From Massilia sp. erpn (GTDB lineage Bacteria; Pseudomonadota; Gammaproteobacteria; Burkholderiales; Burkholderiaceae_D), in NCBI RefSeq assembly GCF_024400215.1, contig NZ_CP053748.1, positions 5,332,001-5,396,000 on the forward strand: DNA of 64,000 nt, given 5' to 3'. The translations under genes and the position numbers were made by a program. Every line of letters starts with the position of its first letter. Positions within the stretch are counted from its first letter, which is position 1. This document shows positions 33,774 through 42,933 of this stretch, piece after piece. A model generated the notes under the pieces. It did not search any database. It had not been told where the DNA came from and saw only the letters and a program-made list of their open reading frames with translations.

Positions 33774-35507
33774 TTATTCCGCCTTGGCCTTGACGTAACG
33801 TCCCGGCGCGGCTTCGATGGGCTTGTATTTGGTATTACCCAGTTTGCTGCGCGCTTTGACGCGCTTGCCGCCGTGCTCGGCCAGGAAGGCGGCCCATTCC
33901 GGCCACCAGCTGCCCGCCTGTTCGGTGGCGCCGGCGAACCAGCTGTCGGCATCCTGTCCGAGCTTGCCGTCATTGGTCCAGTAGCTGCGTTTTTTCTTGG
34001 CCGCCGGATTGATCACGCCGGCAATATGGCCCGAGGCGCCCAGGACGAAGCGATTGGCTTCGGGCTTGTCCGGATTCAGTAGCGGCACCGAGCCGTAAGC
34101 CGATTGCCAAGGCACGATATGGTCTTCGCGCGAGCCGTAAATGAAGGCGGGCGCGTCGATATTGGCGAAGTCGATCTTTTCGCCGGCCACGCTGAGCTTG
34201 TCCGCCACCTTCAGATTATTTTCCAGATAGGTATTGCGCAGATACCAGCAGAACATCGGCCCCGGCAGATTGGTCGAGTCGGAATTCCAGTACAGCAGAT
34301 CGAAAGGCGGCGGCTCATTGCCTTTCAAATAATTCGACTGCACATAATTCCACACCAGGTCGTTTGGCCGCAGGCTGGAGAAGGTGCTGGCCAGATCGCG
34401 TCCCGGCATCAGCCCGCCTTCGCGCAGGGTCTGCTCGCGCAACTGCACCTGCGCCTCGTCGACGAAGACATTCAGGATGCCGGTGTCGCTGAAATCGAGG
34501 AAGGTGGTCAGCAGGGTCAGGCTGGCGGCCGGATGTTCGCCGCGCGCGGCCAGCACGGCCAGCGAAGTCGACAGCAAAGTGCCGCCGACGCAGAAGCCCA
34601 GCATATTCAACTGGTCCTGCTTGCTGATTTCGCTGGCGACGGCGATGGCGCGCAAGACGCCCTGTTCCACATAATCGTCCCAGCTGGTTTTCGCCAGGCT
34701 GCGGTCGGGATTGCGCCAGGAAACGAGGAAGACGGTATTGCCCTGCTCCACCGCATAGCGCACCAGGGAATTTTCCGGCTGCAGGTCGAGAATATAGTAT
34801 TTGTTGATGCAAGGCGGCACCATCAGCAGCGGGCGCTCATGCACCTCGGCCGTCAGCGGCGCATATTGCAGCAGCTGGAACAGCTCGTTTTCAAACACCA
34901 CCTGGCCTTCGGTATTGGCCAGATTGCGGCCCACCTCAAAGGCTTTTTCGTCCGACAGCGAGATATGGCCTTTCTGGATGTCGCCCAGCATATTCGCCAA
35001 GCCTTTGGCCAGGCTTTCGCCCTTGGTCTGGATCAGTTTTTCCTGGGCTTCGGGATTGGTCGCCAGGAAATTGGCGGGCGACATGGCATCCACGATCTGC
35101 TGCACGGTGAAGCGGATTTTCTGCTTTTGATGGGAAGTCGTTTCCAGGGCGTCGGCCATGGCGCCCAGGAACTTCGCGTTCAGCAGGTATGATGCGGCGT
35201 GGAAGGCGGACACCGGATTGCCCAGCCAGGCGGGCGAGGAAAAGCGGCGGTCATTCACGGCAGGCGCTTTGCCCGCCAAAAATTCCTGCCACAGGAGGCC
35301 GAATTCCGCCATGTATTCGTTTTTCAACTGGTCCATCACGTCGGGCCGGATCACGGCGCCAGCGTCGCGCAGCATGGCTGCGCCGGGAATGGCATCCATT
35401 TCCGGCATCATTTTGAACCAGGATTGCCATTGATTGGGATCGCTGAACTGCGCTAACCAGTCGGTGGCAATGGCTTGCGGATCGGGCACATTCATGTTTA
35501 AGTCCAT
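33774..35507 (-). CDS. phaC: Class I polyhydroxyalkanoate synthase
   Basis: PHA polymerase, 577 residues, polymerising 3-hydroxyacyl-CoA into storage polyester on granules. The lipase-like box is GFC306VGG, and the catalytic acid and His lie in SREDHIVPW and ASGHIAGVINP. The N-terminal domain (QWQSWFKMM) is typical of class I. An ATG four codons downstream (35495) has a slightly better ribosome site, so the exact start is uncertain. It is followed on the same strand by a terminator and phaR. Confidence 0.95.
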   Translation of the reverse strand: MDLNMNVPDPQAIATDWLAQFSDPNQWQSWFKMMPEMDAIPGAAMLRDAGAVIRPDVMDQLKNEYMAEFGLLWQEFLAGKAPAVNDRRFSSPAWLGNPVSAFHAASYLLNAKFLGAMADALETTSHQKQKIRFTVQQIVDAMSPANFLATNPEAQEKLIQTKGESLAKGLANMLGDIQKGHISLSDEKAFEVGRNLANTEGQVVFENELFQLLQYAPLTAEVHERPLLMVPPCINKYYILDLQPENSLVRYAVEQGNTVFLVSWRNPDRSLAKTSWDDYVEQGVLRAIAVASEISKQDQLNMLGFCVGGTLLSTSLAVLAARGEHPAASLTLLTTFLDFSDTGILNVFVDEAQVQLREQTLREGGLMPGRDLASTFSSLRPNDLVWNYVQSNYLKGNEPPPFDLLYWNSDSTNLPGPMFCWYLRNTYLENNLKVADKLSVAGEKIDFANIDAPAFIYGSREDHIVPWQSAYGSVPLLNPDKPEANRFVLGASGHIAGVINPAAKKKRSYWTNDGKLGQDADSWFAGATEQAGSWWPEWAAFLAEHGGKRVKARSKLGNTKYKPIEAAPGRYVKAKAE

Positions 35508-35557
35508 TAAAAATAAGTTTTCAACCTAGTTTTTTCACTCTTAACCAAGACTGCTTT

Positions 35558-35770
35558 ATGTTGATTGTTGCTGCTGCGTGGATCTATGTCGTGCTGCTGA
35601 TGGCGTTTACCGAACCAACCATCGTCGCCGGCATTATGACCTTTACATTGTATTGCGTGTTGCCATTAGGGATACTATTTTACTTAACAGGCGGGAAGCG
35701 CCGCAAACTGCGCCGCGCGGCCCAAGCCGAAGCCGCCCGGGCCAAATCCGCGCCCAAAAGCGAAGACTAA
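35558..35770 (+). CDS. Small membrane protein next to phaC
   Basis: 70-residue protein with two hydrophobic helices (IVAAAWIYVVLLMAF and IMTFTLYCVLPLGILFYLTGG) and a basic, Ala/Lys-rich tail (KRRKLRRAAQAEAARAKSAPKSED). It is divergent from phaC, 50 bases away. No named family is recognised; a positively charged tail could contact the membrane surface or granules, but that is speculation. Confidence 0.7.
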   Translation: MLIVAAAWIYVVLLMAFTEPTIVAGIMTFTLYCVLPLGILFYLTGGKRRKLRRAAQAEAARAKSAPKSED

Positions 35771-35787
35771 GCCCGCGGCCGCCGGCC

Positions 35788-36702
35788 TCATTTGATCCAG
35801 ATCAGACTCGCCTGGCGCCCGGTAATCCCGTCGCGCCGGTAGGAATAGAAGAGAGAAGGGTCGGACACGGTGCATTGCTGGCCACCGCTGACCTGCTCCA
35901 CGCCCACCCGGCGCAGCACGCTGCGCGCCAGGGCGTAGATATCAGCCAGGAACTTGCCGGGCTGTCCCGGCACCAGACGGAAAGCTGCTTCCACTTCGCG
36001 CCGGCTCGCCTCATCCCCTGCCCCATCCAGGAAAGCCTCGCGCACTTCGGCCCCGACTTCAAACCGGTCCGGACCAATAGCCGGCCCCAGCCAGGCCATC
36101 ACTTCACCCGCGCCTGCCGCGCGCATGGCCTTCACCGTTTCCTGCAAGACACCGCCGGCCAAGCTGCGCCAGCCCGCGTGGGCCGCGCCCACCACCGTGC
36201 CGCGCACATCGCAGAACAGCACCGGCAGGCAGTCCGCCGTCAGGATAGCGCACACCGTAGCGGCCTGGCGCGCGACGCTGGCGTCGGCCTCGGGGACGGC
36301 CTGGGCGGCCGCATCCGCGTCGGCCACGGCAATGCCATGCACCTGCGACAGCCACACCGGCTCGGCTGGCAACTCCCCGCGCAGCACGGCGCGGTTGCGC
36401 GCCACGCTGGCCGGGTCGTCGCCGACATGCACGCCCAGGTTCAAGCCGCCCGCCACGCCATCGGCCAGGCCATAGGGCGCCACGCTGACGCCGCCGAGAC
36501 GGGTCGTACACAGCACACCAATATTAGCCGGCAAACCCGGCCACACGGGCCGCAGCCAGGCGCCATCGCGGCGCACATCGCTCGCAGCATCGTGCGCCAG
36601 GGACGTCGCAGGGCCGCTCGCGGCGCCGATCACGGCATTTGCCGGGCGGGCGTCGCTCTGGCCGCTACTCGGGCGGATGTCGTTCGGGCGGGATTCGCTC
36701 AT
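35788..36702 (-). CDS. pgeF: Peptidoglycan editing factor PgeF (YfiH/laccase-domain family)
   Basis: YfiH-family protein, 304 residues, usually about 250. Family members hydrolyse incorrect peptidoglycan precursors or act as polyphenol oxidase-like enzymes. The metal-site motifs are visible: LSQVHGIAVADAD, TADCLPVLFCD and GAAHAGWRSLAGGV. An N-terminal extension of about 50 residues (rich in Ala/Arg/Pro/Ser) precedes the conserved TTRLGG segment. The start overlaps rluD by four bases (ATGA), as is common for this pair. Confidence 0.93.
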   Translation of the reverse strand: MSESRPNDIRPSSGQSDARPANAVIGAASGPATSLAHDAASDVRRDGAWLRPVWPGLPANIGVLCTTRLGGVSVAPYGLADGVAGGLNLGVHVGDDPASVARNRAVLRGELPAEPVWLSQVHGIAVADADAAAQAVPEADASVARQAATVCAILTADCLPVLFCDVRGTVVGAAHAGWRSLAGGVLQETVKAMRAAGAGEVMAWLGPAIGPDRFEVGAEVREAFLDGAGDEASRREVEAAFRLVPGQPGKFLADIYALARSVLRRVGVEQVSGGQQCTVSDPSLFYSYRRDGITGRQASLIWIK

Positions 36703-37799
36703 TCCTCGTCGTCGCCGTAGTCGTCGTCGAAATCGTCGTACTCCTCGCCATAACCTTCCTGGCCGGCATTTTCGTCCGGTTCAGGGATGCCGGCCTGCTC
36801 CAGCAGGGCGAGGAAGTCGTCGGCCAGCGGCACCAGCCATTCGCAAGCCTGGCCGGTGGCCGGATGCACCAGACCCAGGCGGCGCGCCTGCAGCGCCTGG
36901 CGCGGGAACACTTCGGTCAGGTGCGGCTTGCCGTACACATAGTCGCCCACCAGCGGGAAACCGAGGTGCGCCATGTGCACGCGGATCTGGTGGGTGCGGC
37001 CCGTCTCCAGGCGGCATTGCACCAGGCTCACCGGACGGCGGTCCAGATCGCCCGAATCCAGGCGCAGGTAGTGGGTGATGGCCGGTTTCGAGCCGAGGCT
37101 GGTGGACACCGCCATCTTCACGCGGTCCTTCTGGTGGCGGCCCATCGACGCATTGATGGTGCCCGAACCGCGCGGCGTGCCCCACACCAGGGCCAGGTAT
37201 TCGCGCTTGACGGTGCGCGCCTGCAGCTGGCGCACCAGGTCGGTCTGGGTCGCCAGATCCTTGCCGACCACCATCAGGCCGCTGGTATCCTTGTCCAGAC
37301 GGTGCACGATGCCCGCGCGCGGCACGCCGCCCAGTTGCGGACAGTGGTGCAACAGGCCGTTCAGCAAGGTGCCGGTCCAGTTGCCGGCACCCGGATGCAC
37401 GACCAGGCCGGCCGGCTTGTTGACGACGATCAGGTGGTCGTCCTCATACACAATGTCCAGCTCCATGGCTTCCGGGGCGAAAGCCACGTCTTCCGGCGCC
37501 GCCTGCGGCAGCACCAGCACTTTTTCGTCGCCGTAGACGGTGGCGCGCACCTTGGCCGGTTTCCCGTCCACCGTCACGAAACCGTCCTCGATCCACGATT
37601 GCAGGCGGCCGCGCGAGAACTGCGGCACCAGGCGCGCCACCACCTTGTCCAGGCGTTCGCCGCAGTCGGACGGGCTCAGTTGCAGCGCGATCGGGGCCAG
37701 CGGATCGCCCGCCTCGGCCAGGAACTCGCCTTCGAAATCGGCGTCAAAATCAGTGTCGGACAGTTGTTCTGCCGAATTCGGCAAAGGATTCAATATCAC
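36699..37799 (-). CDS. rluD: 23S rRNA pseudouridine synthase RluD
   Basis: RluA-family pseudouridine synthase, 366 residues, that modifies helix 69 of 23S rRNA. An N-terminal S4-like domain (DCGERLDKVVARLVPQFSRGRLQSWIEDGFVTV) precedes the catalytic domain with HRLD169KDTSG. The C-terminus carries a strongly acidic tail (about 20 residues, mostly D and E), which is unusual. It overlaps pgeF by ATGA and is divergent from bamD. Confidence 0.95.
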   Translation of the reverse strand: MILNPLPNSAEQLSDTDFDADFEGEFLAEAGDPLAPIALQLSPSDCGERLDKVVARLVPQFSRGRLQSWIEDGFVTVDGKPAKVRATVYGDEKVLVLPQAAPEDVAFAPEAMELDIVYEDDHLIVVNKPAGLVVHPGAGNWTGTLLNGLLHHCPQLGGVPRAGIVHRLDKDTSGLMVVGKDLATQTDLVRQLQARTVKREYLALVWGTPRGSGTINASMGRHQKDRVKMAVSTSLGSKPAITHYLRLDSGDLDRRPVSLVQCRLETGRTHQIRVHMAHLGFPLVGDYVYGKPHLTEVFPRQALQARRLGLVHPATGQACEWLVPLADDFLALLEQAGIPEPDENAGQEGYGEEYDDFDDDYGDDEE

Positions 37800-37814
37800 A
37801 GCATTCCCATCGGC

Positions 37815-37820
37815 TATAAT
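37815..37820 (+). promoter_or_regulatory. -10 box of bamD
   Basis: A perfect TATAAT lies about 46 bases before the bamD start, in the divergent gap with rluD. The -35 box is weak. Confidence 0.5.
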
Positions 37821-37865
37821 CAGCCTAGTGTAGTATTTTGGTTAAACGTCTTCTTGCACAACAAC

Positions 37866-38747
37866 ATGCAAAAAAAATTATCGGTAGTTGCAGCAACAGT
37901 CGTACTGTTCGGTTTATCCGCTTGTAGCCTGTTACCAGAGAAAATCGATGAGACCAAAGGCTGGTCTGCTACGAAATTATACTCGGAGGCCAAGGATGAA
38001 ATGGCCGGCGGCCACTACGAGCGCGCAATTCAGTTGTACGAGAAGCTCGAATCGAGCTATCCGTTCGGCACCTACGCCCAGCAAGCGCAGATGGAAATCG
38101 CCTACGCTTACTACAAGTCGCAGGACCAGGCCCAGGCCCTGGCCGCCGTCGAGCGTTTCATCAAGCTGCACCCGAACCACAGCCACGTGGACTATATGTA
38201 CTACCTGCGCGGCCTGATCAACTTCAACGATTCGATCAGCTTCCTGAACTTCATCTACGAACAGGATCCGACCGAGCGCGACCCGAAAGCCACGCGCGAA
38301 GCGTTTGCCGCTTTCAAGGCCCTGGTGGACAAGTTCCCCAACAGCCAGTATGCGCCGGATTCAATCGAGCGCATGAAATATCTGATCAACGCCATGGCCG
38401 CGTATGAAGTCCATGTGGCGCGCTATTACTACCGCCGCGGCGCCTACCTGGCCGCCGCCAACCGCGCCATGGATGCGGTCAAGGATTACCGCGACTCGCC
38501 GGCCATCGAAGAAGCGCTGTTCATCATGATCCGCAGCTACGAGAAGCTGGGCAATACCGTGCTGCGCGACGACGCCCTGCGCGTGTTCAAGCTGAACTTC
38601 CCGAACAGCAAATTCCTCGACGAGAATGGCGTCAAGGAAGAGCGCAAGTGGTGGAAATTCTGGAGCTCGGCTCCGGCTCCGGCGCCGGCCATTGCGCCAG
38701 CACCGGCACCGGCACCGGCTTCCGCACCGGCGCCCGTCAAGGGCTGA
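37866..38747 (+). CDS. bamD: Outer membrane assembly lipoprotein BamD
   Basis: 293-residue lipoprotein of the beta-barrel assembly machine. The signal peptide ends at the lipobox LSAC (C20). The TPR array begins with YSEAKDEMAGGHYERAIQLYEKLESSYPFGTYAQQAQMEIAYAYYKSQD and continues through KLHPNHSHVDYMYYLRG. The C-terminus carries a Pro/Ala repeat tail (about 35 residues) beyond the usual length. The ATG is an inner start of a longer frame: the signal peptide fixes it. Confidence 0.95.
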   Translation: MQKKLSVVAATVVLFGLSACSLLPEKIDETKGWSATKLYSEAKDEMAGGHYERAIQLYEKLESSYPFGTYAQQAQMEIAYAYYKSQDQAQALAAVERFIKLHPNHSHVDYMYYLRGLINFNDSISFLNFIYEQDPTERDPKATREAFAAFKALVDKFPNSQYAPDSIERMKYLINAMAAYEVHVARYYYRRGAYLAAANRAMDAVKDYRDSPAIEEALFIMIRSYEKLGNTVLRDDALRVFKLNFPNSKFLDENGVKEERKWWKFWSSAPAPAPAIAPAPAPAPASAPAPVKG

Positions 38748-38748
38748 T

Positions 38749-39519
38749 TCAGTCGGCTACACGGCGGCGGAACACCCAGTTCCGCTCGCCGGAAGCCTGC
38801 GGCTCGAAGGCGTAGCCGTCCACATCGAAATCCTTCAACTGTTCCGGATCGCGGATATTCTTTTCCGCCGCGTAACGCGCCAGCATGCCGCGCGCCCGTT
38901 TGGCATAGAAGGAAATGATCTTGTACTTGCCGCCCTTCCAGTCTTCGAAGGAAGGGGTAATCACCGGCATCGCCAGTTTGCGCGGGCGCACCGACTTGAA
39001 ATATTCCGTGGAAGCGAGGTTCACCAGCACCTCGGCGCCCTGCTCTTCGGCCGTGGCGTTCAAGGCTTCGGTGATCGTGTCACCCCAGAAGGCGTACAGA
39101 TCCTTGCCATGCGGATTGCTCAGGCGCGTACCCATTTCCAGCCGGTGCGGATGGATCAGGTCGAGCGGGCGCAACATGCCGTACAAGCCGGACAGGATGC
39201 GGATGCGCGACTGGGTATAGTCCAGCTGCCCGGGCGTCATGCTGCGTGCCGCCAGGCCGTCGTAGACGTCGCCGTTAAAGGTCATCACTGCCTGGCGCGC
39301 TTCGGCGGTATCCTTGGTCCAGGATTCGTAGCGCGCCACGTTGAGCGTGGACAGGGCGTCGGACAGCTCCATCAGCTCGCCCAGCTCGGCCGGCGAAAAT
39401 TCGCGCAGGCGATTGATCAGCTGGGCCGAGCGGTCGAGAAAAGCGGGCTGGGTTTGCAGGGTGGTGGTGGGCGGAGTGTCGAGGTCGAGACTTTTTGCGG
39501 GCGAAAGCACTATCAGCAT
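38749..39519 (-). CDS. yaaA: Peroxide stress protein YaaA
   Basis: 256-residue YaaA (UPF0246) protein, a cytosolic DNA-binding protein that limits Fenton damage under hydrogen peroxide stress. The family signature is [17 protein letters not shown] at the N-terminus, with [19 protein letters not shown] and [26 protein letters not shown] following. It converges with bamD, whose stop is two bases away. No operator is recognised upstream. Confidence 0.95.
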   Translation of the reverse strand: MLIVLSPAKSLDLDTPPTTTLQTQPAFLDRSAQLINRLREFSPAELGELMELSDALSTLNVARYESWTKDTAEARQAVMTFNGDVYDGLAARSMTPGQLDYTQSRIRILSGLYGMLRPLDLIHPHRLEMGTRLSNPHGKDLYAFWGDTITEALNATAEEQGAEVLVNLASTEYFKSVRPRKLAMPVITPSFEDWKGGKYKIISFYAKRARGMLARYAAEKNIRDPEQLKDFDVDGYAFEPQASGERNWVFRRRVAD

Positions 39520-39557
39520 AAGATTCCAAAAACATACTTCTAATCAAGATTTTCGAC

Positions 39558-39995
39558 ATGATACCTGTTTCACCGAAACGCATCGTCATCGACACCAATG
39601 TCTGCCTCGACCTGTTCGTGTTCAAGGACCCGCGCTGGGCCGGCCTGCTGGCCGCCATCGAGAGCGGCGCGGTGGAAGCGATCACGCGCGCCGACTGCCG
39701 CGAAGAATATCTGGTGGTGCTGCACTACAAGCACCTGCCGCTCGACGAAACCACACGTCCACTGAGCGCGGCCCGCTTCGACGCCCTGATCAAGGTGGTG
39801 GCGCCGCCCGAGTCCGGCGTGCGCCTGCCGGTCTGCACCGACCGCGACGACCAGAAATTCCTCGAGCTGGCGCGCGACGCCAAAGCCGACATCCTGATCA
39901 CCAAGGACAAAGCCCTGCTCAAGCTGGCCAAGCGCCTGGCGCGCGAAGGCATGTTCAAAGTCATGCTGCCGGAGAAGTGGTCGCTGGAGGCTTGA
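39558..39995 (+). CDS. PIN-domain protein, putative toxin component
   Basis: 145-residue PIN-domain ribonuclease-like protein (COG1569-type 'putative toxin component'). The acidic residues are D12 (IVIDTN), an acid in VEAITRADCREEYL, and the DxD-like RDDQKFLELA with ADILITKD. No adjacent antitoxin gene is seen: yaaA is divergent and the next gene encodes a coiled-coil membrane protein. It could be a solitary PIN nuclease rather than a toxin. Confidence 0.85.
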   Translation: MIPVSPKRIVIDTNVCLDLFVFKDPRWAGLLAAIESGAVEAITRADCREEYLVVLHYKHLPLDETTRPLSAARFDALIKVVAPPESGVRLPVCTDRDDQKFLELARDAKADILITKDKALLKLAKRLAREGMFKVMLPEKWSLEA

Positions 39996-40072
39996 CGCCA
40001 CCTTCCATCACACTCTCCCGCACTTCCAGAGTTATACTGCAGACATCTTCAGCAGCCCGTGACGGCTTACCC

Positions 40073-40522
40073 ATGAGCACGATAAACCGGGAAGAGTTTG
40101 ATGCCAGGCTGGAAACCATCGAAGTTCGAATGGATGGGCGGGTCGCTGCCATTCAAGGCCAAATTGCGCAACTGATAGCGCGCCTGGATGCAGACAAAGA
40201 ACTCCATGCCAGCCGGCTGCAGCAAATCGAAACTTCGATGAGGGAAACCGCCAACTCTCTGGCAGGTCTGAAGTCTATCTTTGTCATTACTGCCGTCAGC
40301 ACGGTTATAGCCATCGTGCTCGGTGTGGCCGCGTTCAACGCGACGCTCCTCTCAAATATGGTGGCCTCATTCGAGTCGGGCAAAAATACCGCAGCCGCCC
40401 AGGCGGAATTAAAGCGGCAAGGCCAGGAAACAGCCGCGCTATTGAACCGTCTGCAAGAATCAATGACAAAGGCTGAGCGCGATCGCGCCAGCACCACTGA
40501 ATCACGCCAAACGCGCCAATGA
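40073..40522 (+). CDS. Coiled-coil membrane-anchored protein
   Basis: 149-residue protein with an N-terminal helical segment (REEFDARLETIEVRMDGRVAAIQGQIAQL), one transmembrane helix (IFVITAVSTVIAIVLGVAAFNATLL) and a C-terminal helical tail rich in Lys, Gln and Ala. The layout suggests a trimeric or parallel coiled coil anchored in the inner membrane. The start at 40073 (MSTINREEF) is inside a longer frame with no supported upstream start. No family is recognised. Confidence 0.65.
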   Translation: MSTINREEFDARLETIEVRMDGRVAAIQGQIAQLIARLDADKELHASRLQQIETSMRETANSLAGLKSIFVITAVSTVIAIVLGVAAFNATLLSNMVASFESGKNTAAAQAELKRQGQETAALLNRLQESMTKAERDRASTTESRQTRQ

Positions 40523-40652
40523 ATCACATCTGATGCCGGCCCTGAATAGCTGTTTTAGCAATATTCATATGCGAAAAAATTCTACGCGCCGGGGCAACAC
40601 CCGATTTTGCTGCCTGCGCTAGAATTGGAAAAAACACCTTTTTCCTTTCCAC

Positions 40653-41831
40653 ATGAACAGCCCGCAAATACCGCTCCTCACTCCCGCCCTGACCACCCGC
40701 CTGCCCGCTGTGGGCACCACCGTCTTCACGCGCATGTCGGCGCTGGCGGTCCAGCATGGTGCAGTCAATCTGGGCCAGGGCTTCCCCGACTTCGCCTGCG
40801 AGCCCAAGCTGGTGGACATGGTGACGGAAGCGATGAAGGCGGGCTTCAATCAATATCCCCTGCTGGCCGGCGCGCCCGTGCTGCGCCAGGCAATCGTCGA
40901 CAAGATCGCCGCCATCTACGGCCACCAATACGACGTCAACAGCGAAATCACCGTGACCTCGGGCGCGACCCAGGCGCTGACCACGGCCATCCTGTGCTGC
41001 GTGCATCCGGGCGAGGAAGTGATCGTGATCGAACCGGCTTACGACAGCTATCTGCCAGCCATCGAGCTGGCCGGCGGCGTGCCGGTGCTGGTGCAGATGG
41101 AAGTCGGCGCGGATGGCTATAGCGTGCCGTGGGATAAGCTGGCGCAGGCGGTGACGCCGAAAACGCGCCTGATCGTCATCAACACGCCGCACAATCCAAC
41201 CGGCTCGGTGCTGCGCGCCGCCGATATGCAGGCGCTGGCCGACATCGTGCGCGGCACGAATATCCTGATCCTGTCGGACGAGGTGTACGAGCATATGGTC
41301 TACGACGGCGAGCGCCACGAGTCCATGAGCCGCTATCCAGAACTGGCGGCGCGCAGCTTTGTCGTCTCCAGCTTCGGCAAGACCTACCATGTGACTGGCT
41401 GGAAGGTGGGCTATGTCGCGGCACCCGCGCCGTTGATGGTGGAGTTCCGCAAGGTCCACCAGTACAACGTCTTCACCACGAATACGCCGATGCAGCACGG
41501 GATCGCCAGCTATATGGCCGACCCCAAGCCTTACCTGGAGCTGCCCGCCTTTTACCAGCGCAAGCGCGACCTGTTCCGCGACGGTCTGAAAGGCAGCCGC
41601 TTCGAGCTGCTGCCTGCCGACGGTACATATTTCCAGTGCGTGCGCTATGATGCAATTTCCTCGCAGAGCGAGGCGGAGTTCGCGGAGTGGCTGACCAGCG
41701 AAATCAAGGTGGCGGCGATTCCGGTATCGGCTTTTTACCAGCAGGGCAAGGAATCCGGCATTGTGCGCTTCTGCTTTGCCAAGAAAGATGAAACGCTGAC
41801 GCTCGCGCTGGAGCGTCTGGCGCGCGTTTGA
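40653..41831 (+). CDS. Aminotransferase (YbdL-like, methionine aminotransferase type)
   Basis: Class I PLP-dependent aminotransferase, 392 residues, most like YbdL, which uses methionine and aromatic amino acids with 2-oxo acid acceptors. The cofactor lysine is K243 in SSFGKTYHVTGWKVGY. The NTPHNPTGSVL, SDEVYEHMVYDGERHESM and RFCFAKK segments complete the active site. The assignment to methionine is based on family resemblance only. A TAGAAT box at about 40619 may be its -10. Confidence 0.88.
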   Translation: MNSPQIPLLTPALTTRLPAVGTTVFTRMSALAVQHGAVNLGQGFPDFACEPKLVDMVTEAMKAGFNQYPLLAGAPVLRQAIVDKIAAIYGHQYDVNSEITVTSGATQALTTAILCCVHPGEEVIVIEPAYDSYLPAIELAGGVPVLVQMEVGADGYSVPWDKLAQAVTPKTRLIVINTPHNPTGSVLRAADMQALADIVRGTNILILSDEVYEHMVYDGERHESMSRYPELAARSFVVSSFGKTYHVTGWKVGYVAAPAPLMVEFRKVHQYNVFTTNTPMQHGIASYMADPKPYLELPAFYQRKRDLFRDGLKGSRFELLPADGTYFQCVRYDAISSQSEAEFAEWLTSEIKVAAIPVSAFYQQGKESGIVRFCFAKKDETLTLALERLARV

Positions 41832-41903
41832 GCCGTCTGAAGACAATTAGATCCACCGGGCGGCTCGCCGCACCGGCGGACGTGGAGCTGGGTGGGGACC
41901 ATC

Positions 41904-42905
41904 ATGAATCAGCAATTAAGCAGCCTGAAAGAACTGGTGCTGGGCGATGCCACCAGCCTGCCGGTGCCAACTTCCGTTCTGCATGAGCTGAACCACGCCA
42001 ACCGGCGCCTGGAAAAGCTGCTCCAGCAACTGCGCAACGAGCATAACGCCGACGCGGAACTGCGCAGCATCGCGCGCGACGTGATCCATGCCGTCGAACT
42101 CAATCCCGAAATCGCCCTCGCCTGCATTTATCTGAACCAGATCGCCGGCACATATGCGGTGCGCCATTGCATCGAGGTGGCGGTGGTCGTGGTGCTGGTG
42201 GCGCGCGGCATGCAGAAGCAGCAGCGCGACATATTGACCATGACGGCTGCGGCGCTGACCATGAATGTGGGCATGCTCAAGCATCACGACCGCTTCCAGT
42301 CCAAGCCGGGGGCGTTGAATTCGGAAGATATGGCCATCGTGCGGCGCCACCCGGAAGATAGCGCGGAACTGCTGAAGTGCGCCGGTATCGACGATGAGGA
42401 ATGGCTATCCTGCGTGCTGCTGCACCACGAGAATCACGATGGCAGCGGCTACCCGGCCGGCAAATCCGGCGAGGACATCACGCTCAACGCCCGCCTGCTT
42501 AGTTACGCCGACCGCTATTGCGCCCAGGTCTCGGCGCGCAATTACCGCTGTTCGCTGTTGCCCGATGAGGCGCTGAACCGGCTGTCGGAAGAACTGGCGG
42601 CCGATGCCGACGCGCCCCTACGTGAACAGTTCCACCGGCAGATCGGCAAATATCCGCCCGGCAGTCTGGTGCGGCTCGAGAACGGCGAGATCGGCGTGAT
42701 TGTCCATCGTGATGCCAGCGGCGAGAACGGCGACGGCGTGCTGACGGTGCACTGTCTGCGCGATGCCGCAGGCAAGCTGCCGACGGCCGTGGTCCTGCGC
42801 AGCAGCAGCGATGGCGGCTGCGGCATTGCCGAGGTGCTGAGCGAGGATCAGGTCGACCTGCGCTTCAGCATGAAACAGATCTGGGGCGCGCAGGCCAGCC
42901 TATAA
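41904..42905 (+). CDS. Degenerate HD-GYP domain protein
   Basis: 333-residue protein with a phosphodiesterase-like HD-GYP domain and a C-terminal beta-rich domain (PPGSLVRLENGEIGVIVHRDASGENGDG). The GYP side is intact (HHENHDGSGYPAG at 174-184) and RRHPEDSAELL is present. At the canonical HD metal site the residues are M120-N121 (ALTMNVGML), so the usual H-D pair is missing. The first His is present in RHCIEV. It lies at the end of the MSHA locus, convergent with mshN. It may be an inactive or altered c-di-GMP receptor or phosphodiesterase. Confidence 0.85.
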   Translation: MNQQLSSLKELVLGDATSLPVPTSVLHELNHANRRLEKLLQQLRNEHNADAELRSIARDVIHAVELNPEIALACIYLNQIAGTYAVRHCIEVAVVVVLVARGMQKQQRDILTMTAAALTMNVGMLKHHDRFQSKPGALNSEDMAIVRRHPEDSAELLKCAGIDDEEWLSCVLLHHENHDGSGYPAGKSGEDITLNARLLSYADRYCAQVSARNYRCSLLPDEALNRLSEELAADADAPLREQFHRQIGKYPPGSLVRLENGEIGVIVHRDASGENGDGVLTVHCLRDAAGKLPTAVVLRSSSDGGCGIAEVLSEDQVDLRFSMKQIWGAQASL

Positions 42906-42933
42906 AGCCTGGGCCTGCGGACTTGGATGTCGC

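Noticed and set aside
36639..37865. Long frame upstream of bamD
   Set aside because: It is the antisense shadow of rluD and runs into bamD; the lipoprotein signal peptide fixes the true start at 37866.
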